The notes beneath the pieces were generated by a model. The model was given only the letters and a program-made list of their open reading frames with translations. It was not told the DNA's origin and ran no database searches. From NCBI GenBank assembly GCA_013396635.1, contig WBMW01004121.1, positions 177,241 to 241,240 on the forward strand: a DNA stretch of 64,000 bases, written 5' to 3'. Every line of letters starts with the position of its first letter. Position 1 is the first letter of the stretch. The stretch comes from Penelope pileata (Eukaryota; Chordata; Aves; Galliformes; Cracidae). A program made the position numbers and the translations under genes. Below, one piece after another: positions 49,086 through 61,232 of this stretch.

Positions 49086-50891
49086 ACGTGTTGGGGCATC
49101 CAGGGCTCTTTCCCTGACTCCTGCCCTGGTCTGGTGGGGCCAGGACTGCGGCCAGGCTGCCTCAAGCCATGGGCTGACCCCGCAGTGCTCAGTGCCTGCT
49201 CTGGGGGTTTTGTGCTGTGCCCTCCAGCTCTTTGCGTGGGCTTTGGGCACCGGCAGGGACGTCCCCAGCTCTGACCAGCTGTGTTCTGGCAGCTGCTGCT
49301 TTCCCTTTTCTCATGTCTGAGTCTCTGGCACCGTGGCAGAGCAGAGCGCAATGTCCCCGACCCCTCGGTGTCACTCGGTGCCATCACCTGTGTGCCCCAA
49401 ACCACAGCTTTCCCTTGGCTGTCCCCCTCCTGTTGTCCCGTGGGGCCCGCTGGCCCCCACCACTGCTGCAGCGGGTTCCTTTTCAAAACCCAGCCGGCCC
49501 AATCGATGCCTCCTTCCCCCCAAAGTTCCCCTTTTTGGGTGACGCGCCCGTTGCCCTGACGGTTTTTTGGCAACAGTGACCTCTGTCGGCACCGCCGCCT
49601 GGCCCCGCTGCCACCCCGCTCCGCCATGGCATCGGCAGCAGAAATGGGGGAAACCGCTCAATTCAGCAGAAATGGGGAAAAACCACCCAAGCAGAAGAGG
49701 AGAACGGCAGGGATGGGCGCAGGAGGAAGTGCAACTCCTGCTGCCCGACCCGGCGCGCCGTGCCACGCCAGCGGCCCCAGTGCCACCACCCAGCGCTCCA
49801 GGGCTGCCCACGGGGACGGCGACTTCTGGAGGACGGTCCCAGCGCCGCGGCCGGGGGAGTGACTCAGAGCACTTCAGGTCTCTGTGGTTTTTCTTTCATG
49901 GTTTGGCTGTGACGGAGCACCTTGTTCTGCACGCCGCGGGAGGGCAGGTGCCGCCACGCTGGGCACGGCCGGGATTTCAGCCACAGCACGGGGCCCATGT
50001 GCACGCTCATTTTTTCTTCTTTTTTTCCCCCAAGATTTTCTCCCCTGGGTTTTTTCACCCTCCCAAATTCTCTTCTCTGGGTTTCACGTTTTCCTCCCGC
50101 AGGCTCTGCGCGCAGCAGGGCCTTCTCCCACCTCCCGCTGCACCCGGGCACGCCGCCAGCGCTCCCCGGCTGCAGCCTTTCCACCGGCTTCTTCGTATTT
50201 TTTTTTTCCTTCTCCTTGGAAGGAAAATTGGATTTTTGACAGCAGCAGAAAAAAATTGACCCAAAAAACCCAACGACCTCCTTCTAGCTGAAAACTCCAT
50301 CTTTTCACCAAGCTCGCTGTGAACGCGCGCCCACGTGCTGGAGGGGCTCGGGGCTCTCTGGCTCAATCTCTGCCAGGGAACTGGCTTTTTCCATGGAGCT
50401 GATGATGACAGTGAGGGTTTTTTCTGGATTTTTTTTTCTTGCGATATTTGGGGTGTAGGAGGCAGGGAGGGGCCAGATGAGCATTCCGCAGCCCACAGCG
50501 CATCCCCCTGTGCCGGCCCGCTCCACCTCCCCCTGCACCATTTCAGCCCTAAAAGTGACATTTTGCCATTTGGTGAAACCTGCATGGAAATGGCCCATGG
50601 AGGCTCTGCCCAACCTGGCCCCAGTGCTTCCATCCCAGCTCTCCATCTCGCTGCTGCCCATGGGATGCTGGAGTGATGCTGGTGGGCTGCCCTCTCCCAC
50701 CTCCCACCTGCGGGGGCTGGACCCCCACTTCTCAGGGTGATGTTGGTGCTGTGCTCAGACCCTCCCGCATCAGCGGGTCCCGGGTTCACTCTGGGGCTCT
50801 CCATCCATCCCTTGAGCCGCAGCCAAGCTGGCTACGGAGCAGCGCGATGCTTCCAGCATGAGGCTGCGGCGGCCGCATCTTGAAGCCATTA

Positions 50892-50918
50892 GGAGGGAGG
50901 GAGGGAGGGAGGGAGGGA
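50892..50918. repeat. (GGGA)n microsatellite
   Basis: About six consecutive GGGA/GAGG units on the plus strand in GC-rich DNA, capable of forming a G-quadruplex. Confidence 0.8.
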
Positions 50919-53270
50919 TGGCTCTCATCCCACTCCCCGTTTCCCCCTCTCGGGTGTTGCAGCGGGTGCAGAGCTGCTCAGGCAGCAAGTGCACGTTCCT
51001 GCTGCCGGCACAAGCCAGCCCCCTGGTGTGCACGGCTCAGCGGGCTGATGGCCAAGAGAAAATGCACCCAAAGCCATCGACCTGCGCGCACCCCTGCCAG
51101 GAGCACCTCAGGGCAGTGGTGGGTTCGACCCCATGGATGCCCTATCCCGGTGCTGGGTTCCCAGCCCCATGGTTTCCACTGGGGGTTAGCACGTATTTGG
51201 GATTTTTTTTTCCCCTTCCCTGCTTTTTTAAGAAATTCATTTATCCCCGCAAAGCCTGATGTCAGCAACTTTCGCTCCCCTCCACGCTCGCTATTTAATA
51301 GCTCGTGTTTTGAATGGCAGAACGTGCGGCTCGCCCTTTAAATAGGACAGGAGAGGGAGCAATGCCATGGGGCTGCAATGGCAGCCCAGTGCCAGAGCCC
51401 CTCCAAAGCCACTCTGCTGCTCCTGGGGCCATCCCTGCCACCCTGGGGACATGTGGGGCCCTCTGTCCCCATCTCCCACCCGTGGTTTTGCTGCAAGCCC
51501 TCGGCAATGAGACCTTTCCCAGGGCTTCCCGAGCCCCGCGTGGCCTCTGCCTTCACCCTGTGTGGGAGTTTTCCCACTGGATTTGAATAACCAAAAAATT
51601 CCCATCCTCGTTTCCGCCTTTCCGGTCCCAGCGGGGCAGTCCCAGCCTGCAGTTTCCCATAGCGAAGGCACTTTCTGATGAGAAAAATCCCGCGTGTTTC
51701 CCGATGGGTGTAGCTGGCCGTGGGAAAGCCGCCCCGTCCCTCTCCTCCCTATAAACCCCGCGTGCTCTGGGCAGGGGCTGCAGCAGGATGCAGCGGATCC
51801 GTGCGGGTGGGACGGGGCTGCTGGTGCCCTGGCACCGTGAGCCGGGCTCCTCCGGCAGCTCGGGTGGGTGCTCTGCATCCCCCTGCCCTGTTAGTCCCCT
51901 GCAGCTCTCCTCGAGCTTTAAGGTGCAGGTTTTGTTGGCGTGCTCTCCCGAAAGAAGCCGACCTCCAGCTCTGCAATCCATCCCGCGGCAGCGTTCTGCT
52001 GCTTGCAGGGCCGGCTTCCCAAGTGGCTTTCATTGCGTCGAGCTGGAATTCGCTTTCTGAAGGCGGACAGCCAGGTGCATCCCGTGCTGCTAAGGGAAGG
52101 CTCTTTCCCCCCGCAGGGCCCTGGCTGGAGCAGGAGCTCAGGGCACCCATGGGGACTCCGGAGCGCAGCGGGTGAGTTGGCAATGGCAGTCCCATCCCAT
52201 GCAGTGAGGGCTGGCACGGCGGGGTCCTTCCCCCAGCGCCTGGGGTGGGCAGGGAGCGGCAGGGCAGGACGCAGGGACCCGAAGCGCAGCCCCGAGCCCG
52301 GCTCCTTACCTGCCGGGTGGCAGCGTGCGGCTCTTCTGCTCTGCGGGAAACTTAAGTATTTTTGAGCCCGTGCATTTACAGTAAATGAAACTGGGTCTGC
52401 AGCCTCGGGCCCACGTGATGAGCACTTTTGGTAATTCGGCTCCCGCTCAGGCAAGGGGAGAGGGAAAACCCCAGGGAGCAGCAGGGCGGAGGTGGGAGGT
52501 GCTGCACCTCCCTGGGCAGCCAAAAATGAGTCAGCACGCCCGGCTGCGGGCCGTGGCCATCCGCCGTGCTGGCCCCGCTGCGATGCTCCCCGAGCCGTGC
52601 TCCCTTCCCCACGTGCCCGTCCCGCTGGGCACAGTGCAGATTTTGGGGCTGGAAGTCCAATTTTTGATGTGCTCAGCTTCCTCCTGAGCCCTGGTCCTTC
52701 TGTGTCCCCGCGGCGTTTTTGGCTCTCCAGGCCTTGAGGCTGTTCCACGTTGGCTGGTGCTGCTGAGGGCTCGCCTGGGCCTCGTGGGCTGTGCTGAGCT
52801 CAGGCAGCGCGCGGGGCCCGGCTGTCAGATTGCCCGCAGATAGGGAACCTGGAGGAGGAATCGCGACTGGGTTCGAACCCTGGGCACTGAATGAGGCAGG
52901 ATCCTCCCCACAGCTCTCACAGCTGGATTTCCCAGACCCGGCTTCATCAGCCCCAGATGTGGCAGATTTACGGCTCGTGGGTGCGTTCCCACGCTGCTCA
53001 CCCCGCGCCAAGAGGAATTCCCAGCGCGTGACGGCGAGGCCATGGCACGGTGCTGTGCAGCCCCGATGGTGCTGCTGTCACTTTCGTTATCACTCCTCGA
53101 TTAGAGCCGTGATTCAGCAGAGCCCTGAATTGCCCCGTGCACCCAGCTGTGGGGTGATGCAGGGGGGCTGGAGCCGGGTGGGGGGAGCATCATCGCCCTT
53201 TGGGGAACGGATGCTGGGAAATGGTGCTCTGCTTCCCTGCTCCCTTGGTTCTCCCATGGTTTATTTGCAG

Positions 53271-53328
53271 ATATTTTCTGATAGATCCTTTTTTTTTTTT
53301 TTTTTTTATGCATATATTTTCTGATAGA
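53271..53328. repeat. Poly-T run flanked by 15-bp direct repeats
   Basis: ATATTTTCTGATAGA at 53271-53285 recurs exactly at 53314-53328 with a run of about 20 T between. This is the form left by a minus-strand retroposition of little more than a poly(A) tail with target-site duplication, or by slippage. Confidence 0.7.
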
Positions 53329-56300
53329 GAGGATTTTCTTTAATAAATTGAGATTTTTGAATAGCGGGATATTGTGGGTCCTGGAGCGCAAGAATAAATC
53401 CCCGGAGCGAAAGGACGGGAGCGGGGAGGGAAGGGGGGGGACAAACGCGCTCCCCCCCCCACCTCTCGGGGCCGCTCCCGGGCGCTCCCCGGTGCGGGCG
53501 GTGGGGGGAGCCCGCGGGCCGGAGCCGGGCAGCCCCGGCGGGNGGGGCCGAGGGCAGCGCACGGGGCGATGCGCTGCGGCCGCCCACGAGCGCTCCGTGT
53601 TTTCACAGAATGCTTTGCTTTCGTGTTTAAGAGGCTGGAGCGGCTCCAAAGCAAACATCGCTAACGCAGAGATAAACAATCCCCGTTGTATAACAGCCGG
53701 GAGCCTTTCTCCTCCCCACGCAGCGCAGCCCAGAGCCGGGCTTCCCACCAGGAGCCTGGCAAAGCCTTGGAGGCCACGCACGTGTCTGTCCCTCGGCGCT
53801 GGGAGCCAGCGTTTCCCGCGCCGCCCTCTCTGCCCCGTCCCGTTTTGGTTAGCACAGCCAACATCACAGCCAAGACTCCCCAGCTCCAAACATCCCCAAA
53901 CCTGCACGGCAGCGTGTGATTTCCCATCTACCAGCCCAAGCACTCGGGATGGGTTATTCTGAAGGACATGGAGCGTCCCACGGGGGGGGTCCAGGCCCCC
54001 CCTACCCCCTCACTCGCTGCCGCTGGGGCCCAATGTCACAAAATGGAGAAGCCGGGGAGCCCCCGGCACGGCCCCGCTCCCGGCACCGGCCCCAGCGCAG
54101 CGCCGAGTCACTCTATAATGGGATGTGGTTTGACCCCAGGTGGGAGGGTTTAGCCTTATATACCATTTATTTGCATACCCTCGTCTGAAATGAGTCTTTC
54201 AGGACACTTCGCCGGGGCTCGGCATCCCGAACGCCCACCGGCCCCGCAGCCGCCGCCGGGCCGGGCTGGGCCGGGCCAGACGGGCGCTGCCTGCTGCTCC
54301 CTATCGGCACGCAGATCTCGCCCGCTGCTGCCGTGGGTGCTGCCGTGGGTGCTGCGTCCGGCGTGCCCTGCCTGGCCCCCAACCTCGGCTGCAGCACCCC
54401 GGGGAGGCACCGGGATGGGGGGTGTATGGGCACAGACAGACAGGGAGGCACCGGGATGGGGGGTGCGTGGGTGCAGAGGTGCGGCCGTTCTTCCAGCTTT
54501 CACCTGATTTTCTGCTTTATGGAAGCATTTCATAAAATGGTTACCGGCTTCACGCTAGGTGCTTTGTCCGTACAGCGATGGCTGCGTGTCGTTTGGCATT
54601 CGGGGTTTACACGCAGCATCGGGGCTCGCAGGCGCTGGGCAGCACAGCGAGGCCGACGCGTGCTGCTGGCACGGGGCTAATCCCTGCCACAGACTGCTGC
54701 TCTGAAAGCAGGAGGTGTTTTTTGCGCTGAGAGCGATTTCAGAATGACTCAGAAATGATGGAACAGGCTTTGCTGGAAGGAAGCGTCGGGCTGGGAGCGC
54801 TGCTGGACGGGGCAGGGAGCCAGCACCTCCCCAGAACACCATGGGGCGAACACCGGGGCAGGCTTGATTTTCACAACCAGATGGGCTCCAATTGGCCTTT
54901 TTGTCTGTGTTTTGTTGTCTGTGCCTGGCTGTTAGGGGATGGAATTTAAGCAAAGCAGCGCAGCCGCCTTATCTCGGGCAGCGCATGCCCTGCAGGGTGG
55001 TTCCTCACCGGCCCCGGCCCTGGCGGCTGCCTCTGGGTAGGCAGGAGGGCAGCAACAAGGCGGCTGAACCCATGGCCGAGCCTCGCTAAATGGCAGGGAC
55101 CTCGCCAACGCCCCCGTGCCTCCTCTCGGCGCGGCCGAAGGTGTTCAAAAATCTCTATATTTTTATGTCGATGCGCGTCGTAAAACCACAAGATGTTTCT
55201 CAGTTTTGTTTTCAGCTGGCTTTGATGACACGATTGGCATCTCGCGGCTGTGCCGCGCGGCGATGCTCGGGGCGCCCGGCTCCGCGCACCGGGGGACGTT
55301 TCCCCAAACGCCCCGCGCCTCCCCGCAGCGCCGGGGATGTTGTTTCCTATGCTCTTCACAGCTGGGATTTCCCACTCACCCTCGCGCAGCAAAGCGCACT
55401 GTTCTGCTCTCCGGGCTCCACCCCAGGCGTTGCGGCAGCGAGCAGCCCCCCAGATTTGGTTGCGGTGCTTTGTGTGTTAATTCTTTCTCGGGTTAATTGT
55501 TGTAGGAGCGATTGCTAAACCCCCACGAAAGTCCCAGCGTGGTTTTCCAGGTTGGTTTCCATTTCCAAGGCAGCTGCTATGGCTCCTGCTGTGGTGGCTG
55601 GGAGAGCAGCAGCCCAGTTCCTCTCCACCTGAGCACGTCCATCTCATCATACAAATTAAAGCAAAAAGCTCTCAGTGCCGAGGACAGGCTCTTTTGTTTC
55701 GCCCTGTTCTCCATTTGCCCCATCAAACAGCAGCAGAGCTGTGCGCCCACCTCTGCCCAGAAATGCTAAAAAATTACTGTCTGAAATTGCCCGAAATTCT
55801 GCTTTCTTCAAATGTGGTCAGCCGCGCAGTAAAAGCGCGCCGTGCAGCCCACTTTCAGGGCAGCCGTGGCGTTTCACTCTTTCCACATGAGTCAAACCAG
55901 AAGGATTTTGCAAATCTCCCCGAGCTCGTGCCCTCGCTCACCGAGCGGCGAATTTCAGCGTGGCTGACGGGCGCCTCGGCCGAGAAATGGCTGAGTCAAA
56001 ATCCGCCGTTACCGAGCCCAGCCCGTTTCAGCTCCCTGCTTCTAACGATGACGTGTGGAGCCCGTAGAGCAGGGACGGGAGCAGCAGGGTGGGAGCAGCC
56101 TGCAGCTGGGCATCCGCATCCCCTGGTGCGTGCGGGGTGGCCGCCGGCACGGCCCTGCTCCGGGCTGGGGGCCTGGAAGGCGAGGTTGTCCCTTGCCATG
56201 GGGCCGGTCATCCCTCACGGGCAATAAATAGAGGAAGAATCAGCCCGAAACGCGGCGTGCCGCGCGCTGTCACAGGAAGTGCAGACGGCGTCGGGAGACC

Positions 56301-57100
56301 CGCGGCAGGCTTATTTTCACTCAATTTTATTGCACAAAAGCCTGCCGGTGGGTGACCCCAGGGGCCCTGGCACGGCCTGGGGGTGCTGGGGGTGCGGGGA
56401 CAGCAGTGGGGACACGGAGGGTCAGGGGCTCGGGGCGTGCAGGGTGGCAGCGGCGGGGTCCCCCCACAGCCCCCCCCGGGGCAGCAGGCGCGCGCCGTGC
56501 CCCTCAGCTGAGGGCCTGAAATTGTGGCCGTCACCCCGAGGCCGGCGGCCGCCGCTGCCGCCAGCCCTTTCGCGGAAACCGTTGTGGGCTCGGGCTAACG
56601 GGAGGCGGTGAGGCGGCGGCGGCAGGGCCAGGAAGGGGAGCGGGGTTTCGTGATGTGTCATGCCCCCGGCCCGCCGTGGGTGGCTCGGTGGAAAAACCCA
56701 GGAGATCGGTGGCCGTTCGGGGGCTGGGGACAGCCGGGAATCCAGCCCCTCACGTCCCTGCCTGGCGGCCACGCTGGGCCCGGCCACACGCCCTTCCCGC
56801 CCAGGGAAGCAGCATTCGTTCGGCCGCGGCCGCCACCACGAAATGGCGGCGCGAGCCCCCGCCTCAGGGCCCGGTGGGCGCCGGGCCTCGAGCCCCGCAG
56901 GGAGCGCTCGGCAGCCGAAACCCATCCCTCCCCGGTGTGACTTTCATTTTATTTTTAAATACCTTGATTCTGCGGTATTAATTTGCTTTTTGGTTTCGAT
57001 ATTAATATCGAATACGCGCCAGGTCGGCGGCGTTTGTTTTCGGTGGTAAATAGACGCTCGAGTGATTTAATCCGCGTGGCGCTGGCCTGGAGAGGGCTCA

Positions 57101-60100
57101 GGGGGCTCGGAGCAGCCTCACAGGCGGCCCCCAGCACCCCTTTGTGTCCCCCAAGGCCCCATCAACAGAGCGGGGATGGGCTGCCGTGCATTTTGGGGAA
57201 AAAACACCAGAAAGGGGCACGGTGCCGGACCTGCCCACGCCGTGCCAGCCGGAGGGGCCGACGCGCCATGCCAGCGCTGCCCACAGGCCACAGGCCCTCT
57301 GCAGGGAGGGAATCCATCCCAATGGGCATTTTGGGGTTAAATCTGCCCTTTCTCTCGTTTTGCTGCGGCCGGCCTCTCACTGTATTTGCCACTGTACTGT
57401 AGCTGAAAGGTTGCAAACAGTTTTGGGAACAAGATGTCTGCCTAAAGCATGACAGAATTGGCCACAAATTGCAGATGAGACTGATAACAAAAGCCAACAA
57501 CATAAAATATGTAGAAAAACAACACGTTAAAGGCTACAAGACCACTGAAGGGCTTTTTTGTGTGTTTTTTAACCAGGTCTCTGGCGATGGAAGTAAAAAC
57601 ACATGAAAAGAGAAAAAACTTCTTTTTTTTTTAAACAAAAACATCAGCAGCTCCCTCGTTAAAACCTTGCAAACGAAGCGGCGTGGGCAGGGCGGCAGTG
57701 CTGGGGGCACGAGCCCCTTCCCCACGGCGATTTGGGAGGAGATGTCACTTCTTGTGTCTTTTTGCAGCAAACCTCTGTGTTGGGCAGGGTCTGGGTGCAA
57801 TGGTGCTTCCTGGGGGCCTGCTGCAAGGCTGCTTTCCCCCTGCAAACGCCCAAATCTAGCAGCAACATTTTCACAGCAAACGTAATCATTTCGGCCCCAT
57901 AGAGCAGAGGGGGAAAACAAAACCTCGCCAGGCTCGGTGCTGAGATGCAGGAGGGTTTTCGCACGAAGGACGGGCACGTTGTCTCGCAGCAAAGGGGAAA
58001 ACAGGCTGCAGCTACCTGCTGGAGGGGAGTTTCCTTTGTTTTAATAAATCAGGTTGAGCTCAGAAATTAGGATGAGGTTTTTGTTTTTGTTCTACTTATT
58101 TAATCTTTGTTTTTATAAATAAATACAAATAACTCAAACTGAAACTTGATGGCTTTGGTGATAATAAAAGAGCAGCCCTGGGGAAATTTTCTTCATTAAC
58201 ATGTTCTTTCACAGCCCACACTCGGGTTTCGGTAGGAAAACTGCTTAACCTTTTCAGCAGCAGCAGCAAGAGTATTTAGAGCCCGAACACACTGAAACAC
58301 CGGGTTCGCATCTCGAGGCTGGCTTAGCATCACCGGGGTTTGGCTCTGTTTTGGGGTGCACGAGGAGGGCAGACACCCCGCTGCCTCTCCCCATCGCTCC
58401 GGGCACCGACAGCTCCTGCATCCCCCGAGCACCAGTGGGACCTCTGCCTTCTTGCTGTTTTCTGTAAGAAAAAAGGGCTGTGAGAAACCAAAGGTGCTCT
58501 CAGCACGCAGCCCCGCATTGCATTGCTTGGTTTCTGTGGTTTTCCAGTTTTTCCCTGTCTTCCCCACTGCTAGTGCCGGGCATGTGGATGGGGTACAGGC
58601 AAGCTGAGCGTTAGTCTGGGGCCAGGTTTGGGTTTTGACCCTCCTCAGGGCACTCAGGAGCACGGTGCCAGCACAGGGTTGGTGTCCCCTCCTTGGGTTT
58701 GTTATTTTGGGTGGGTGAGTGTGAGCCTGGCACCCCTGCCCTGTTAGCAGCCAGCCCTGTGCTGTGGGTAGTCCCACGTCCCAGCCACCTTCCCCCTTTT
58801 CCCATGCCAGCTCCTTCCTTTGAGCATCAAAACCACAAGAATATTTACAAAATGTTTTATACTGCCTTTTCTCCTTTTTTGCTGTTTTTTTTTTTTTTTT
58901 TGCAGATCTATGCTCTACCAGCTCCCTTACACCATACAAGTTTTTAGTATTTGCAGCTCACTTCCTGTATGAGGTTAGTTTGTTTATCATAAAAACCTAT
59001 TTTTAAACCCATTTCTGCCAATAAGTAATTTGAATGCTGGTGCTCCCTCGCAGCGTTCCCCGGCTGGCGTCAGGGCTCGGTGGCCACCTCATGTCCTGGC
59101 CACAAAGCAGTGGCTCTTGGTGGCTTTTCTTGGAGGATGTGCCCGAGGAAATGCTCCGAGTGCATTCGCCAGAGCCAGCAGCCCTGTTCTCGTGGCCAGG
59201 ACTGGGCCTTCTCCCAGAATTACTCTTCAAAGCTGGTTTTAGAGAGGTCAGGGCTGTGGTGTTCCCCTTGGGCTCCCCAGCATCCCCCACACACTGACTG
59301 AAGCCATCATTTCTGAGCAACTTGGGATGTTGGGCGCATGCCTGTGCCACCAAGCCCGCTCTCCATCGCCTCGAGGCACCATTAGCAGTGCCACCACCCA
59401 AATCCCAAGGATGGGGCTAGACCCAGCACTAATCGCTGTGCTCAGAAACCCTTCTTTCCTTTGGGAGGAAGAAGGTGGGGGAGAGGTACATCCCTCTGCT
59501 CACATTTCTGCAGCCACCTCCTCGCCGAGATGCTGCAACGCAGCCCCGTGACCCGGCGCTGAGCCGGCCGTCCCGTGGGAGCAGGGAGGCTGCACGCTGC
59601 TGCTTTCTGTTGTATGAAAAAAAGCAAAAAATCCATACATTTCGTTTCACCTTTCTCCAGGTGCCACTACAGATGTGCGAACCAGAGCCAATTAGAGCAG
59701 CTCCGGCGGTGCCGGTGTGCAGCTGGGAAGTGGCACGTTGCTGCCCGGCGCGTCCCACCCCCCTTCGGGAGCTGACATCGCGCCGCCTTCAAACATTTTC
59801 TCCCTAATTAAACTGATGTCTTTGTCAAAAAGTTTCCATTCGGCGCGCGGTGTCGGGAATCGCACGGGGACAAAGCGTGGTTTAATTAACTCCAGCCCAC
59901 GTGGCTGGGCTGCAAAGGCTCCCCCGTGCCCTGCCGACAAAATTAAAATATGAGCCCGTCAAAATACTGGGCAGGAGAAACTCCCACCCTGTTCCTTTGG
60001 TGCTGGTGGGATTTGTGTGTCCTTGGGCCGAAGCTGCTGGGAAATTTCAGGTCAGGACAGAGCTGCCAGTGCAGGCAGAGGAGCTTGAGCTAGGCGGCTT

Positions 60101-61060
60101 TTGTGCCTCGTGGATGGCGTTGGGAGTGACAGGAGTCCACCAGTAGATGGAAATTGACTTTTTTTACACTACACAGAGTGCATCCAGTCCCACCACATCC
60201 ATACAGCCCCAGGAGATGTGGGGGAAGCATTGGGGCAGCCCAGGAAACTCAGCCTAGCGGTCAGGGCTCATGGCGAGGTCAAAGGCCCAGGGGCTGTACA
60301 TCCTAGAACCTGTCAGAAATGTAAGAAAACCCACTTGGAAACAGTGACCTTTGTTGCAGTATGAAAATCAGATGCAAAGCTTGGTGGGTATTTTTAGCTG
60401 TTTAAGGCTGAACAGGTGTTTGAAAGGTCAGATGCGAGTCATTGGAAAAAAATATAGTGAAGGTATGGGAGGATGGCTCTGCCGCTCCCCTCGTGCTGGA
60501 TGGCCCCCAAGCCCTTCCATCCTCGTTTCTGGGGGATGGAGCTTGGGCAGGGCCTTGTCCATTGCTCTGTGGCCCTCCAAAGATGCTCAGGGCAGCGCTA
60601 CCTACGTGCACGGGCTGTCATTGGAAATAGATGCTTGGCTTATTAGGTCAATATATTAAAAAAAGAATTAAATTAATCCCCAAGTAAAAGTCCTTTCTTA
60701 AAGCATAGCTCACTGTTATCCTCAAAGCAGCCATCATTAGCTTTAAATCGCCCCACATCAAGCAGCCTAGCTATATTTTCAGTAGGTTCAGCTGAAAGAG
60801 GTTAAGAGCAGATGTGCATGTGACCATGAGCCATACGTGTGGCTTTTCCCATGATTCAAACTGTGTTTTTTTTTTCCCTTTCAAGGCATAAAGGAAGTTT
60901 GTCATCATTCAAACAAACGTAACGTTGATGGTGGTTTAAGTTTGTTACTCAAGCAAAATTTTGAGACGACAGGAAGAGTCAGTCTTTTGGAGACAGGCTG
61001 GGCAATATGTCTTCGGTGGACTTGGGAAAAGGCCAACCTAGGCTACGGCCAACTGGGATC
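57101..61060. other. Intergenic DNA, no gene supported
   Basis: This is mixed GC-rich and AT-rich stretches with no recognised exon or CR1 copy. AT-rich islands such as 57.4-57.6, 58.03-58.20, 59.78-59.95 and 60.65-60.97 kb stand out from the GC-rich surroundings and could be conserved noncoding elements, which only an alignment can show. Confidence 0.5.
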
Positions 61061-61232
61061 TGGCCATGGCCAACGTTGGCCATGACCACCATGGCACCAG
61101 CCTGGCTGTGGCCATGGCCAATATGGGCCATGACCACCATGGACCTGGCCATGGCCAACCTGGATGTGGCCAACTCCTACCTGGGCCGTGATCACCGTGG
61201 TTCTGGCCATGGCGAGGTAGGTGGCCATGGAC
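61061..61232. repeat. CCATGG-rich degenerate minisatellite
   Basis: Seven CCATGG hexamers occur in about 170 bp, set in diverged units of roughly 37-58 bp built from 'ggccatggccaa' and 'ggccatgaccaccatgg'. The repeat creates Trp/Pro/Met-rich frames on both strands that should not be taken as genes. Confidence 0.8.

Larger units (their letters stand above)
48501..57100. other. GC/CpG-rich intergenic block with several CpG islands
   Basis: Many CpG-dense stretches occur, the densest near 48.55-48.68, 53.38-53.60, 54.03-54.36, 55.12-55.33 and 56.40-56.93 kb. Long open frames up to 288 codons exist on both strands but reflect the scarcity of stop codons in GC-rich DNA; none shows a domain. CR1 remnants, frequent elsewhere, were not recognised here. 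In mammals the interval between ANAPC1 and BCL2L11 hosts a long noncoding RNA gene (MIR4435-2HG, mouse Morrbid); whether an avian counterpart starts here cannot be told from sequence alone. Confidence 0.5.

Noticed and set aside
48761..49627. 288-codon open frame on the minus strand
   Set aside because: It lies in GC-rich DNA with few stops, overlaps open frames on the other strand, covers a degenerate repeat, and shows no domain or splice context.
50055..50804. 249-codon minus-strand frame and the 230-codon plus-strand frame at 49567-50259
   Set aside because: The two overlap antisense to each other, share GC-driven composition and contain homopolymer-coded runs; no homology recognised.
51288..51351. 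MEF2 and SRF (CArG) sites in CTATTTAATAG and CCTTTAAATAGG
   Set aside because: The spacing of the A/T cores is wrong (the CArG-like core has eight A/T bases rather than six), so they do not match the consensus motifs.
51918..52748. 276-codon open frame on the minus strand
   Set aside because: Low-complexity, Pro/Ala/Arg-rich composition typical of random translation of CpG-rich DNA; no recognisable family.
53101..53943. 280-codon open frame on the minus strand
   Set aside because: It runs through an N, a poly-T tract (as poly-Lys) and a CpG island; not a plausible protein.
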